Below, one piece after another: positions 14,032 through 21,898 of a stretch of DNA of 64,000 nt. Position numbers and translations under genes: made by a program. The notes under the pieces were generated by a model. The model saw only the letters and a list, made by a program, of their open reading frames with translations, was not told the DNA's origin and did not search any database. Positions within the stretch are counted from its first letter, which is position 1, and every line of letters begins with the position of its first letter. The stretch lies in assembly GCF_902459695.1 (NCBI RefSeq), contig NZ_CABPRZ010000031.1, forward strand, positions 1 through 64,000. The letters run 5' to 3'. The stretch comes from Pandoraea terrae. Its GTDB lineage: Bacteria; Pseudomonadota; Gammaproteobacteria; Burkholderiales; Burkholderiaceae.

Positions 14032-15597
14032 TCAGTGACGGAAGTGGCGCGTGCCGGTCATCAGCATGGCGACGTTGCGCTCGTCGGCGGCGGCGATGAC
14101 TTCGTCATCGCGCATCGAGCCGCCCGGATGGATCACGCAGGTGGCCCCGGCGTCGACGACCACGTCAAGACCGTCACGGAACGGGAAGAAGGCGTCCGAT
14201 GCCACGGCCGACCCCTTCAGCGACAGGCCCGCGTTTTGCGCCTTGATGCTGGCGATGCGTGCGGAATCGACGCGGCTCATCTGGCCGGCGCCGACGCCCA
14301 GCGTCATGCCGCCGGCGCAGAACACGATGGCGTTCGACTTGACAAACTTCGCGACGCGCCAGGCAAACAGCAGATCGTCCATTTCCTTGGGCGTCGGGTA
14401 ACGCTTCGTGACCACACGCAGCTCATGCGGCTGCACATTCTTCGCGTCCGGCGACTGGACCAGCAGGCCGCCGCCGACACGTTTGAAGTCGAAGGCGTTA
14501 ACGCCCTGGCCCAGGGGGACTTCGAGCAAACGCACGTTCTGCTTCGCAGCGAACACCTGCTTGGCGGCCTCGGAGAATGCCGGGGCCAGCAGGACTTCCA
14601 CGAACTGCTTGGCGACGGCCTGCGCTGCGGCTTCGTCGACTTCGCGATTAAACGCGATGATGCCGCCGAAGGCCGACGTCGGATCCGTCTGGAAGGCCTT
14701 GGCATACGCATCGGCCGCAGTTGCCGCGATAGCCACGCCGCACGGGTTTGCATGCTTGATGATCACGCATGCCGGCGCGTCGAACGTCTTCACGCATTCC
14801 CACGCGGCGTCGGCGTCGGCGATGTTGTTGTACGACAGTTCCTTGCCCTGCAGCTGGCGATAGTTCGCGAGCGCGCCTTCCGGGGTCGTGATGTCACGGT
14901 AGAACGCCGCGCTCTGGTGCGGATTTTCACCGTAGCGCATGTCCTGCACCAACGTGTACGCCAGGTTCAGCGTCGCCGGGTAGGGCTTGCGTTCACTGTG
15001 GCGCAGCGAAACGCCTAGGCTCGTCAGGTAATTCGTGATCGCGCCGTCGTACTGGGCCGTGTGCGCGTAGACCTTCGTCGCGAGGCGGAAATTGGTCGCG
15101 TAGCCGACGGTGTTGCCATTGGCTTTCATTTCGTCGAGCACCACGGCGTAGTCAGCCGGATCGACGATCACGGTCACGTCGCGATGGTTCTTTGCGGCCG
15201 AACGCAGCATCGTGGGGCCGCCAATATCGATGTTCTCGATGGCTTCCTCGAGCGTGCAGTCGCTCTTGGCGATCGTCTGGACGAACGGGTACAGGTTCAC
15301 GACGAGCAGGTCGATCGTCGGGATGTCGTGCTTCGCGAGCGCGGCCATGTGCTCGGGAAGGTCGCGGCGGGCCAGGATGCCGCCGTGCACTTTCGGATGG
15401 AGCGTCTTGACGCGGCCGTCGAGCATCTCGGGAAAACCGGTGTAGTCGGCCACTTCGGTGACGGCCAGGCCGGCGTCGGCCAGCAGCTTGGCGGTGCCGC
15501 CGGTGGAAAGGATCGACACGCCGAGCGCGGCGAGCGACTTCGCGAAGTCGACGATGCCGGTCTTGTCGGAGACGGAGATGAGGGCTTGCTTGATCAT
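14032..15597 (-). CDS. purH: Bifunctional AICAR transformylase / IMP cyclohydrolase
   Basis: A 521-residue enzyme for the last two steps of IMP synthesis. The N-terminal MGS-like cyclohydrolase half starts [13 protein letters not shown] and contains STGGTAKLL and [15 protein letters not shown]. The C-terminal transformylase half has [24 protein letters not shown] (the KHANPCG formyl-transfer motif, near residue 280) and ends GTRHFRH. The ATG at MIKQAL is clear. It is the last gene of the minus-strand pepP-ubiH-dusB-fis-purH run and starts 64 bases after the fis stop. Confidence 0.97.
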   Translation of the reverse strand: MIKQALISVSDKTGIVDFAKSLAALGVSILSTGGTAKLLADAGLAVTEVADYTGFPEMLDGRVKTLHPKVHGGILARRDLPEHMAALAKHDIPTIDLLVVNLYPFVQTIAKSDCTLEEAIENIDIGGPTMLRSAAKNHRDVTVIVDPADYAVVLDEMKANGNTVGYATNFRLATKVYAHTAQYDGAITNYLTSLGVSLRHSERKPYPATLNLAYTLVQDMRYGENPHQSAAFYRDITTPEGALANYRQLQGKELSYNNIADADAAWECVKTFDAPACVIIKHANPCGVAIAATAADAYAKAFQTDPTSAFGGIIAFNREVDEAAAQAVAKQFVEVLLAPAFSEAAKQVFAAKQNVRLLEVPLGQGVNAFDFKRVGGGLLVQSPDAKNVQPHELRVVTKRYPTPKEMDDLLFAWRVAKFVKSNAIVFCAGGMTLGVGAGQMSRVDSARIASIKAQNAGLSLKGSAVASDAFFPFRDGLDVVVDAGATCVIHPGGSMRDDEVIAAADERNVAMLMTGTRHFRH

Positions 15598-15661
15598 GAC
15601 GGTACGAAAATGAAACGGCGAAAGGGGCGGCCTGGGATCGGGCGGTGGCGGCGAACGGCCT

Positions 15662-15895
15662 TTACAGCAGGCCGTGCTGCTGCAGCTTCTTGCGTAGGGT
15701 GTTGCGGTTGATGCCCAGGTATTCGGCGGCCAGCGACTGGTTGCCGTCCGCCTTGCCGAGCACAAACTCGAGCAGGGGCTTCTCGACGACCGAGACCACC
15801 ATATCGTATACATCGTGTGGCCGTGCGCCGTCCAGATCCCGGAAATATGAATCCAGACTGTCGCGCACGCATTGTTCTATATTGGTTTTACTCAT
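15662..15895 (-). CDS. fis: Fis family DNA-binding protein
   Basis: A 77-residue nucleoid-associated protein. The C-terminal helix-turn-helix reads [20 protein letters not shown] (about 52-71), almost identical to E. coli Fis. The N-terminal half is the dimerisation region. Its ATG overlaps the dusB stop by four bases (ATGA), so translation is coupled to dusB, as in the E. coli dusB-fis operon. It is shorter than E. coli Fis (98 residues), as usual in Burkholderiales. Confidence 0.93.
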   Translation of the reverse strand: MSKTNIEQCVRDSLDSYFRDLDGARPHDVYDMVVSVVEKPLLEFVLGKADGNQSLAAEYLGINRNTLRKKLQQHGLL

Positions 15896-16920
15896 GCGGC
15901 TAATAGCTCCCTCGGCGATTCTTGTTCGTAACAGAGGCGGTCCGAGTGCGCCTTCTGCTGTTCGAAAAACTCGTTGACCGCGGCCAACTGTTCTTGTGTG
16001 GTGTCGAGCGTGTTCATGCGCTGGCGGAAGGCCGATGCACCGGGCAATCCGCGTGAATACCAGGCAATGTGCTTGCGCGCCGTGCGCACGCCCGTAAATT
16101 CCCCGTAGAACGCGTAATGATCCTGCAGATGCTCGTTCATGATCTGCTGGATTTCGTCGACGCGCGGCGGCAAGGCCACTTCGCCCGTCGTCAGAAACAA
16201 TTCGATATCGCGGAACAGCCACGGACGTCCCTGTGCCGCGCGGCCGATCATGATCGCGTCCGCGCCGGTCACCGCGAGGACGTGTTTCGCCTTCTGCGCC
16301 GAATCGATGTCGCCGTTGGCGACGACCGGGATGCGCGCGGCGGCCTTTACGGCGGCGATGGTTTCGTATTCGGCGTCGCCGTGGTACAGATCGGCGCGCG
16401 TGCGGCCGTGCACCGTCAGCATGCTGATGCCGCAATCTTCGGCGATTTTCGCGACCGTCAGCGCGTTCTTGTGGTCGCGGTCCCAGCCGGTGCGGATCTT
16501 GAGTGTGACCGGTACGGCGTCGCCCACCGCGCCGACAACGGCCGACACGATGCGTGCCACGAGCGGTTCGTTCTGCAACAGCGCGGAACCGGCAGCGACA
16601 TTACAGACTTTCTTGGCCGGACAGCCCATGTTGATGTCGATGATCTGCGCGCCGCGCTCGACGTTGTAGCGCGCCGCTTCGGCCATCATGGCCGGATCGG
16701 CGCCGGCGATCTGCACGGAGATCGGCGCGACTTCGCCGGCATGGTTGGCGCGCCGCATGGTTTTCTCGCTTTTCCACAACTGCGCGTTCGAGGCGACCAT
16801 TTCCGAGACGGCATAGCCCGCCCCCAGTTGCTTGCACAACTGGCGGAACGGACGATCCGTCACCCCGGCCATGGGGGCGACGAAAAGATTATTGCGGAGC
16901 TCGTGAGGACCGATGCGCAC
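15892..16920 (-). CDS. dusB: tRNA-dihydrouridine synthase DusB
   Basis: An FMN- and NADPH-dependent enzyme reducing uridines in the tRNA D-loop. The barrel begins with APMAGVTDRPFRQL (16-29). Catalytic Cys100 lies in DINMGCPAKKV, and the FMN phosphate site is VVANGDIDS plus GADAIMIGRAAQGRPW. The GTG at VRIGPHEL gives 342 residues, close to the family's usual length. It has no obvious Shine-Dalgarno, and another GTG lies 28 codons upstream, so the start is uncertain. The coupled downstream fis identifies it as DusB rather than DusA or DusC. Confidence 0.92.
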   Translation of the reverse strand: MRIGPHELRNNLFVAPMAGVTDRPFRQLCKQLGAGYAVSEMVASNAQLWKSEKTMRRANHAGEVAPISVQIAGADPAMMAEAARYNVERGAQIIDINMGCPAKKVCNVAAGSALLQNEPLVARIVSAVVGAVGDAVPVTLKIRTGWDRDHKNALTVAKIAEDCGISMLTVHGRTRADLYHGDAEYETIAAVKAAARIPVVANGDIDSAQKAKHVLAVTGADAIMIGRAAQGRPWLFRDIELFLTTGEVALPPRVDEIQQIMNEHLQDHYAFYGEFTGVRTARKHIAWYSRGLPGASAFRQRMNTLDTTQEQLAAVNEFFEQQKAHSDRLCYEQESPRELLAA

Positions 16921-17071
16921 GGGGAGGGAAAAGCCGGGAAAAACTTCTATTTTACTGCGTAAACCCTTTCCCGTCGCCCAAAACCCGCCCCTTGGGCGCG
17001 GCACCGCGACCGCGTGTTGCCTAAATGTTGTGCGAGCGCCACGATCGTCCGGGATCAGTGGCGATCGGCTG

Positions 17072-18385
17072 TCAGCCGCGCTGGCCGAACATCATCTGGC
17101 GAGCGAATGCAGCCTTCAATGGCGGAGCCAGTTCGAGGCCGAGCAGGGCGAGGCCGCGCAGCGTCGCGACCGGTGCGGCATCCACGCCGAACAGCCGCGG
17201 CAGCCAGTCGGTAATGCGGATCGTCATGCCACGGTCCACGCGGCGGCGGCGGGCGAAGGTGCGCAGCGCTTCGACACCCGGCGCGCCGCGGGCGAGCGCG
17301 AGTGCTTCGGTCAGGTCGAAGGCATCGCGCAACCCGAGATTCAATCCCTGGCCTGCCACCGGGTGCAGCGTCTGGGCCGCGTTGCCGATGGCGGCGACCC
17401 GTCCGTCGACCACGTGCCCGAGGGCGTTGAGTCCCAGCGGGAAACGCGCCCGGCTCGCGACGGCGGTGAATTCTCCCATGCGGTCGCCGAATGCCGTGTG
17501 CAGTTCGTCGAGGAATGCGCGGTCATCGGCGTGCAAGCGGCGTTCGGCGTCATCCGGGGCACAGCACCAGACGAGCGAGTACCCGTGTTCGAGCGGCAGC
17601 AGCGCGAGCGGACCTTCCGACGTGAATCGCTCCCAGGCCCATCCGGCCCGCGGGCGAGCGCACGTCACGAATGCCACCAGCGCTGTTTGCCGGTAGTCGC
17701 GTGTGAGCGGCCTGGCTGTCTGGCCCTCGAACAGCCCGCCCTCGGCGTTGATCGCCAATGTCGCGTGCAACGTGCCGGCATGGTCGTCGTGTCCGCCGAC
17801 GGTGAGTGTGACGTGGCTGGCGTCCTGCCGCAGCGCGAGGGCGCGGCGCGGCCGCAAATGGGTCAGTCCGGGGGCGGCTTCGGACGGCACCACCGCCGCC
17901 GAGGCCGTTGCGGGCATGGGCAAACGATCGAGCGCGCCGTCCAGTGTGCGCATCAGGGCGCCGTATCGCACGACATAGCCCAACGCGGGAACGTCATGAT
18001 CGGCACAATCGATCTCGGTGCTGCCGAAATGGTGCGCCTGGGAAACGTGGATGTGACGGATCGGTGTCGCGGCAAGGCGGTGTGGCGCGCCATGCGCGTC
18101 CGCATCCGGCCACGCGCCGGCGCGCGCGAGGATTTGCCGGCTGCCGTGCGACAGCGCGAGCGCGCGCGGATCGTCGTAGCCGCCTTGCGGCCCACGCGCG
18201 TCGATCAACGCCACGCGCAGGTGCGGCGAGCGCTGGGCGAGCAGGAGTGCCAGCGCGGTACCGACCGGACCCGCGCCGACGATAGCCACGTCGTAATGCG
18301 GCGCCGGATGTTCGCCGATGGACGCGCCCGGCACTGCGGACGAACGGGTTTCCTCTGCCGGCGGCGGGAAAGCTTGCGAAGTCAT
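17072..18385 (-). CDS. ubiH: Ubiquinone biosynthesis FAD monooxygenase UbiH
   Basis: A 437-residue flavoprotein hydroxylase of the UbiH/UbiF/UbiI family, acting on the ubiquinone ring. The FAD Rossmann motif VAIVGAGPVGTAL lies at 33-45. The second FAD motif reads GNAAQTLHPVAGQGLN. The N and Q in GNAAQ are characteristic of UbiH; UbiF and UbiI have GDAAH. The first 30 residues are an unconserved Pro/Ser/Glu-rich leader. It starts 17 bases after the pepP stop, matching the E. coli pepP-ubiH order. Which ring position it modifies is not visible from sequence. Confidence 0.88.
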   Translation of the reverse strand: MTSQAFPPPAEETRSSAVPGASIGEHPAPHYDVAIVGAGPVGTALALLLAQRSPHLRVALIDARGPQGGYDDPRALALSHGSRQILARAGAWPDADAHGAPHRLAATPIRHIHVSQAHHFGSTEIDCADHDVPALGYVVRYGALMRTLDGALDRLPMPATASAAVVPSEAAPGLTHLRPRRALALRQDASHVTLTVGGHDDHAGTLHATLAINAEGGLFEGQTARPLTRDYRQTALVAFVTCARPRAGWAWERFTSEGPLALLPLEHGYSLVWCCAPDDAERRLHADDRAFLDELHTAFGDRMGEFTAVASRARFPLGLNALGHVVDGRVAAIGNAAQTLHPVAGQGLNLGLRDAFDLTEALALARGAPGVEALRTFARRRRVDRGMTIRITDWLPRLFGVDAAPVATLRGLALLGLELAPPLKAAFARQMMFGQRG

Positions 18386-18402
18386 GGCGGTCGGTACTGC
18401 GT

Positions 18403-19737
18403 TTAGCCGCGCATCAGCGCCTCGATTTCGTCGGCGTCGACGGGCACGCCGCGCGTGAGCAAGGTGCAGCCGTTGGCGGTCACGACGGCGTCGTCTTCGA
18501 TGCGAATGCCGATGTTCCACCAGCGCTCGTCGACGTCGGGCGCCGGACGCACGTAAATTCCCGGCTCGACTGTCAGCACCATGTTTTCCCGCAATGCGCG
18601 CCACGGACGCTCGCCGCCATTCGGCGCCGTCTCCCGGTATTCGCCGCAATCGTGGACGTCCATGCCGATCCAGTGGCCGGTGCGGTGCATGTAGTAGCGC
18701 GAATAAGCCTTGCTGGCGATCACGTCGTCGACGCTGCCGTGGGTGTCGGTCTTGAGCAGGCCTGTGTCGAGCATGCCTTGCGCGAGCACGCGCACGGCGG
18801 CTTCGTGCGGCGCGTCGAAGCGCGCGCCGGCGCGAGTGGCGTCGATGGCCGCTTGCTGCGAGGCCAGCACGATGTCATACAGCGTGCGCTGCGCAGCGGT
18901 GAATTTTCCGTTGATGGGGAAAGTGCGGGTAATGTCGGATGCATATCCGTCGAGTTCGCAGGCCGCGTCGATCAGGCACAGATCCCCGTCGCGGCATTCG
19001 GTGTCGCCTGCGCGATAGTGCAGCACGCAGGCGTTGGCGCCGGTGGCCACGATCGAGCCGTACGCCGGGAATTGCGAACCATGGCGGCGAAATTCGTACA
19101 GCAGTTCCGCTTCGAGGTGGTATTCGCGCAGCCCGGGGCGGCTTGTCTGCATCGCGCGCACGTGCGCCTGCGCCGAGATCTTGCCGGCGCGCGCCATGAT
19201 GCCGATCTCATGCGCGTCTTTCACCAGACGCATTTCGTCGAGGATCGCGCGGACGTCGTGCGCCGATTCCGGCGCGGTCACGCCGGCGCGGCTTTGCGCG
19301 CGCACGGTGTTCAGCCAGCCGCGGATCTGCTCGTCCTGCCGGGCCGAGGCGCCGAGGGCATAAAAGAGCGCCGGCACGTTGGCCAGCAGTTGCGGCAGAC
19401 GTGCGTCGAGTTCGTCGATCGAATAGGCGGCGTCGAAGCCAAAGACCTCGCGTGCGGCTTCGGGGCCATAGCGATAACCGTCCCAAATCTCGCGTTCTTC
19501 GTTCTTCGCACGGCAAAACAGGATCGATTGGCCGTTACGGGAATCGAGCACGACAACCGCTTCGGGTTCCGTGAAGCCGGACAGATAGTAGAAGTAGCTG
19601 TCGTGCCGGTAAGGGTAGTCGCTGTCGCGGTTGCGGGGGACTTCAGGCGCGGTCGGGATGATCGCCACGCCGCCGCCCAGGCGGTTCATGGCCTCGATCA
19701 CGCGCGCGCGCCGCGCAGCATACGGGGAATCGGTCAT
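18403..19737 (-). CDS. pepP: Xaa-Pro aminopeptidase
   Basis: A 444-residue M24B metallopeptidase removing N-terminal residues next to proline. The N-terminal creatinase-like domain has SDYPYRHDSYFYYLSGF. The pita-bread catalytic domain shows the two-metal ligands in DAACELDGYASDITRTFP, HRTGHWIGMDVHDCG, LTVEPGIYV and IGIRIEDDAVV (Asp, Asp, His, Glu, Glu all present). It is the first gene of the minus-strand run leading to ubiH. Confidence 0.95.
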   Translation of the reverse strand: MTDSPYAARRARVIEAMNRLGGGVAIIPTAPEVPRNRDSDYPYRHDSYFYYLSGFTEPEAVVVLDSRNGQSILFCRAKNEEREIWDGYRYGPEAAREVFGFDAAYSIDELDARLPQLLANVPALFYALGASARQDEQIRGWLNTVRAQSRAGVTAPESAHDVRAILDEMRLVKDAHEIGIMARAGKISAQAHVRAMQTSRPGLREYHLEAELLYEFRRHGSQFPAYGSIVATGANACVLHYRAGDTECRDGDLCLIDAACELDGYASDITRTFPINGKFTAAQRTLYDIVLASQQAAIDATRAGARFDAPHEAAVRVLAQGMLDTGLLKTDTHGSVDDVIASKAYSRYYMHRTGHWIGMDVHDCGEYRETAPNGGERPWRALRENMVLTVEPGIYVRPAPDVDERWWNIGIRIEDDAVVTANGCTLLTRGVPVDADEIEALMRG

Positions 19738-19846
19738 CGCAAACTCCAGGGCTCGGCGCCCGCGGCGCCAGGATTCGAAACGGATTCGCGCGGTGTCGGC
19801 CCGCCAGGTGTAAATGGTGCTGGCGGCCGCACGCCTCGCTGGGCTG

Positions 19847-20629
19847 TCAGGCAGATTCTAGCGCCGGTGGGGCATTGTTGCCGCTGTCAGTGCGGCCGCC
19901 GGCACCGATTTCGGCGCGGACCTGTGCGTCGAGCGTGGCCAATTGCGCCGGAGTGCCGATGTTTTCCCAACGGCCGTCAAAGCGCTCGCCCGTGGCGCGG
20001 CCCGCCGCAATGGTGTCGCGGTACAGCGGGCTCATGGCCAGGCGGGTGCCGGCCTTGATGTCGTCGAACAGGCGCAGATCGTACAGGCCGATACTGCCGA
20101 ACGTCAGGGTCGGCGCGCCGGCGGGCGCTGCTCCGCGCGGATACAGGCGTCCGGCGGGGGCAAGGGCAAAGTCGCCGGCCGCGTGGAACGGCGGGTTCGG
20201 CACCATCACCAGATGCATGCCGGGCGCTGGCATTGCGGCGAGCTTGCGTGCGTGCACGGCCAGCGTGCCGAAGTCGAAATCGGTAAAGATGTCGCCGGCA
20301 ACGGCGAGGAAGATGTCCGCTTCGCCCGCGGCGCGAGTCGACAGCAGCGGCCGCGCCTGAGCGACGCCGCCGGCCGTCTCCAGTGCTTCGGGCTCCGGTG
20401 AGTACGCCAGACGTACGCCGAATTGCCGGCCGTCGCCGAGTTCGGATTCGATCCGCGCGCCCAGCCAGGCGTGATTGATCACGATGTCGGTGAGACCGGC
20501 CTGCGCGAGGCGTTCGATCTGCCAGACGATCAGCGGTTTGCCGCCGACCGGCAGCATCGGCTTCGGGGCCGTGTCCGTCAGCGGCCGCATGCGGTCGCCG
20601 CGGCCGGCGGCGAAAATCATCGCCTTCAT
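19847..20629 (-). CDS. murU: N-acetylmuramate-1-phosphate uridylyltransferase MurU
   Basis: A 260-residue sugar-phosphate nucleotidyltransferase. It begins MKAMIFAAGRGDRMRPLTD with the nucleotide-binding GRGxRxxPLT loop, followed by PKPMLPVGGKPLI (catalytic Lys). GDIFTDFDF holds the metal-binding aspartate. The neighbour amgK (11 bases upstream) and the divergent lptD are the arrangement of the Pseudomonas MurNAc recycling pair, in which MurU makes UDP-MurNAc from MurNAc-1-phosphate. By sequence alone it could be a generic nucleotidyltransferase; context makes MurU most likely. The C-terminal 15 residues are unconserved. Confidence 0.85.
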   Translation of the reverse strand: MKAMIFAAGRGDRMRPLTDTAPKPMLPVGGKPLIVWQIERLAQAGLTDIVINHAWLGARIESELGDGRQFGVRLAYSPEPEALETAGGVAQARPLLSTRAAGEADIFLAVAGDIFTDFDFGTLAVHARKLAAMPAPGMHLVMVPNPPFHAAGDFALAPAGRLYPRGAAPAGAPTLTFGSIGLYDLRLFDDIKAGTRLAMSPLYRDTIAAGRATGERFDGRWENIGTPAQLATLDAQVRAEIGAGGRTDSGNNAPPALESA

Positions 20630-20640
20630 GCCGGGCGTCC

Positions 20641-21735
20641 TCAGAAGGTGTAGCCGACGTCGGCGGATTGCCCGGTCAGCGTGTCGAGCAGCAGCGCGAG
20701 CGGACGCAGCGCGCCGTAACGGTCGGCGACCTTGCGGGCGTACGCCAGGAAGCGCGGCGTGTCGGCGAGATAGCGCGGCTTGCCGTCGCGATAATTGATG
20801 CGCGCGAAAATGCCGATGACCTTCAGATGGCGCTGCAGGCCCATCCATTCGCACTGGCGGTAGAACTCGGCGAAGTCGGGGTCGACGGGAAGACCGGCCT
20901 TGCGGGCGCGTTCCCAGTAATACGCAAGAAAGTCGAGTTCGCGTTCTTCATCCCAACTGATGAACGCATCGCGCAGCAGCGAGATGACGTCGTACGTGAG
21001 CGGTCCGTAGACCGCGTCCTGGAAGTCGAGGATGCCCGGCGCGGTATTGTCGCCCGGCGGCGCCATCAGGTTGCGCGGCATGAAGTCCCGGTGCACGAAC
21101 ACCTTGGGCTGCGCCAGCGCGCTCTCGATCAACAGGTGGTTGATGTCGTCGAGCGTGGCTTGCTGCTCCACTGTGAGCGCCGTCTTCAGATGCTGGGCAA
21201 CGTACCACGTCGGAAACAGGTCGAGTTCACGTTGTAGCAGCGCCGTGTCGTACGGGGGCAGCACGCCTTCGCGCGAACTTTTCTGCCAGACGATGAGTGC
21301 GTCGATCGCCGCACGCATGAGCGGGCGGGCGTTTTCGTCGGACAACACGTCGAGATAGGTGTCACGGCCGAGGTCCGTGAGCAACAGGAACCCCTGAATG
21401 AGATCCTCGGCCAGCACGCGCGGGGCCGAGAGGCCGGCTTCCTGCAGCAGTCCGGCGACATGGACGAACGGGCGACAGTCTTCCTGCGGCGGCGGGGCAT
21501 CCATGACGATCAGCGTCGGATGGCTGGCCGAGGCGCTCGCGATGCGGAAATAGCGCCGGAAGCTGGCATCTGCGGAGGCAGGGGTCAGCGTGGCGGGCTC
21601 GAGGGCGAATTCGGCGGGCAGCGAGGCCAGCCAGGCATGCAGGGCTTCAATACGGAGATCCGGGGTGTCCGACGGGGCGCCGGGGAGGGCGGAAGACTCG
21701 GAAACACGCGCTTGGGCGATCGATTGTGCGGTCAT
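20641..21735 (-). CDS. amgK: N-acetylmuramate/N-acetylglucosamine kinase AmgK
   Basis: A 364-residue aminoglycoside-phosphotransferase-fold kinase. The catalytic loop VFVHRDFMPRNLM and the metal motif GILDFQDAVYGP are intact. AmgK phosphorylates the anomeric carbon of recovered MurNAc or GlcNAc. With MurU this returns cell-wall sugars to UDP-MurNAc and bypasses early, fosfomycin-sensitive synthesis. The start at MTAQS leaves about 30 variable residues before LRIEALHAWLASL. It is divergent from lptD, as in Pseudomonas. Confidence 0.87.
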   Translation of the reverse strand: MTAQSIAQARVSESSALPGAPSDTPDLRIEALHAWLASLPAEFALEPATLTPASADASFRRYFRIASASASHPTLIVMDAPPPQEDCRPFVHVAGLLQEAGLSAPRVLAEDLIQGFLLLTDLGRDTYLDVLSDENARPLMRAAIDALIVWQKSSREGVLPPYDTALLQRELDLFPTWYVAQHLKTALTVEQQATLDDINHLLIESALAQPKVFVHRDFMPRNLMAPPGDNTAPGILDFQDAVYGPLTYDVISLLRDAFISWDEERELDFLAYYWERARKAGLPVDPDFAEFYRQCEWMGLQRHLKVIGIFARINYRDGKPRYLADTPRFLAYARKVADRYGALRPLALLLDTLTGQSADVGYTF

Positions 21736-21760
21736 GATAGGGGGTGAAAACGTCTTGCCA

Positions 21761-21766
21761 TATAAT
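21761..21766 (+). promoter_or_regulatory. Possible -10 element in the amgK/lptD divergent gap
   Basis: TATAAT in the 163-base interval between the divergent amgK and lptD genes, about 130 bases before lptD. No clear -35 partner at the right distance. The reverse complement reads ATTATA, so it does not favour amgK. Confidence 0.3.
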
Positions 21767-21898
21767 ACCCGATGATGTTTTCCAAACGCCCTATTTCTCG
21801 ACCTCGATCGACCGTCTCGCTCGCCCCGGTGCCGCCGTGCGGGAGTGCGGGTCTGGCCGCCCGCCAGCGGCGCCTCGATTGTCACGCCGTTTGCGTAC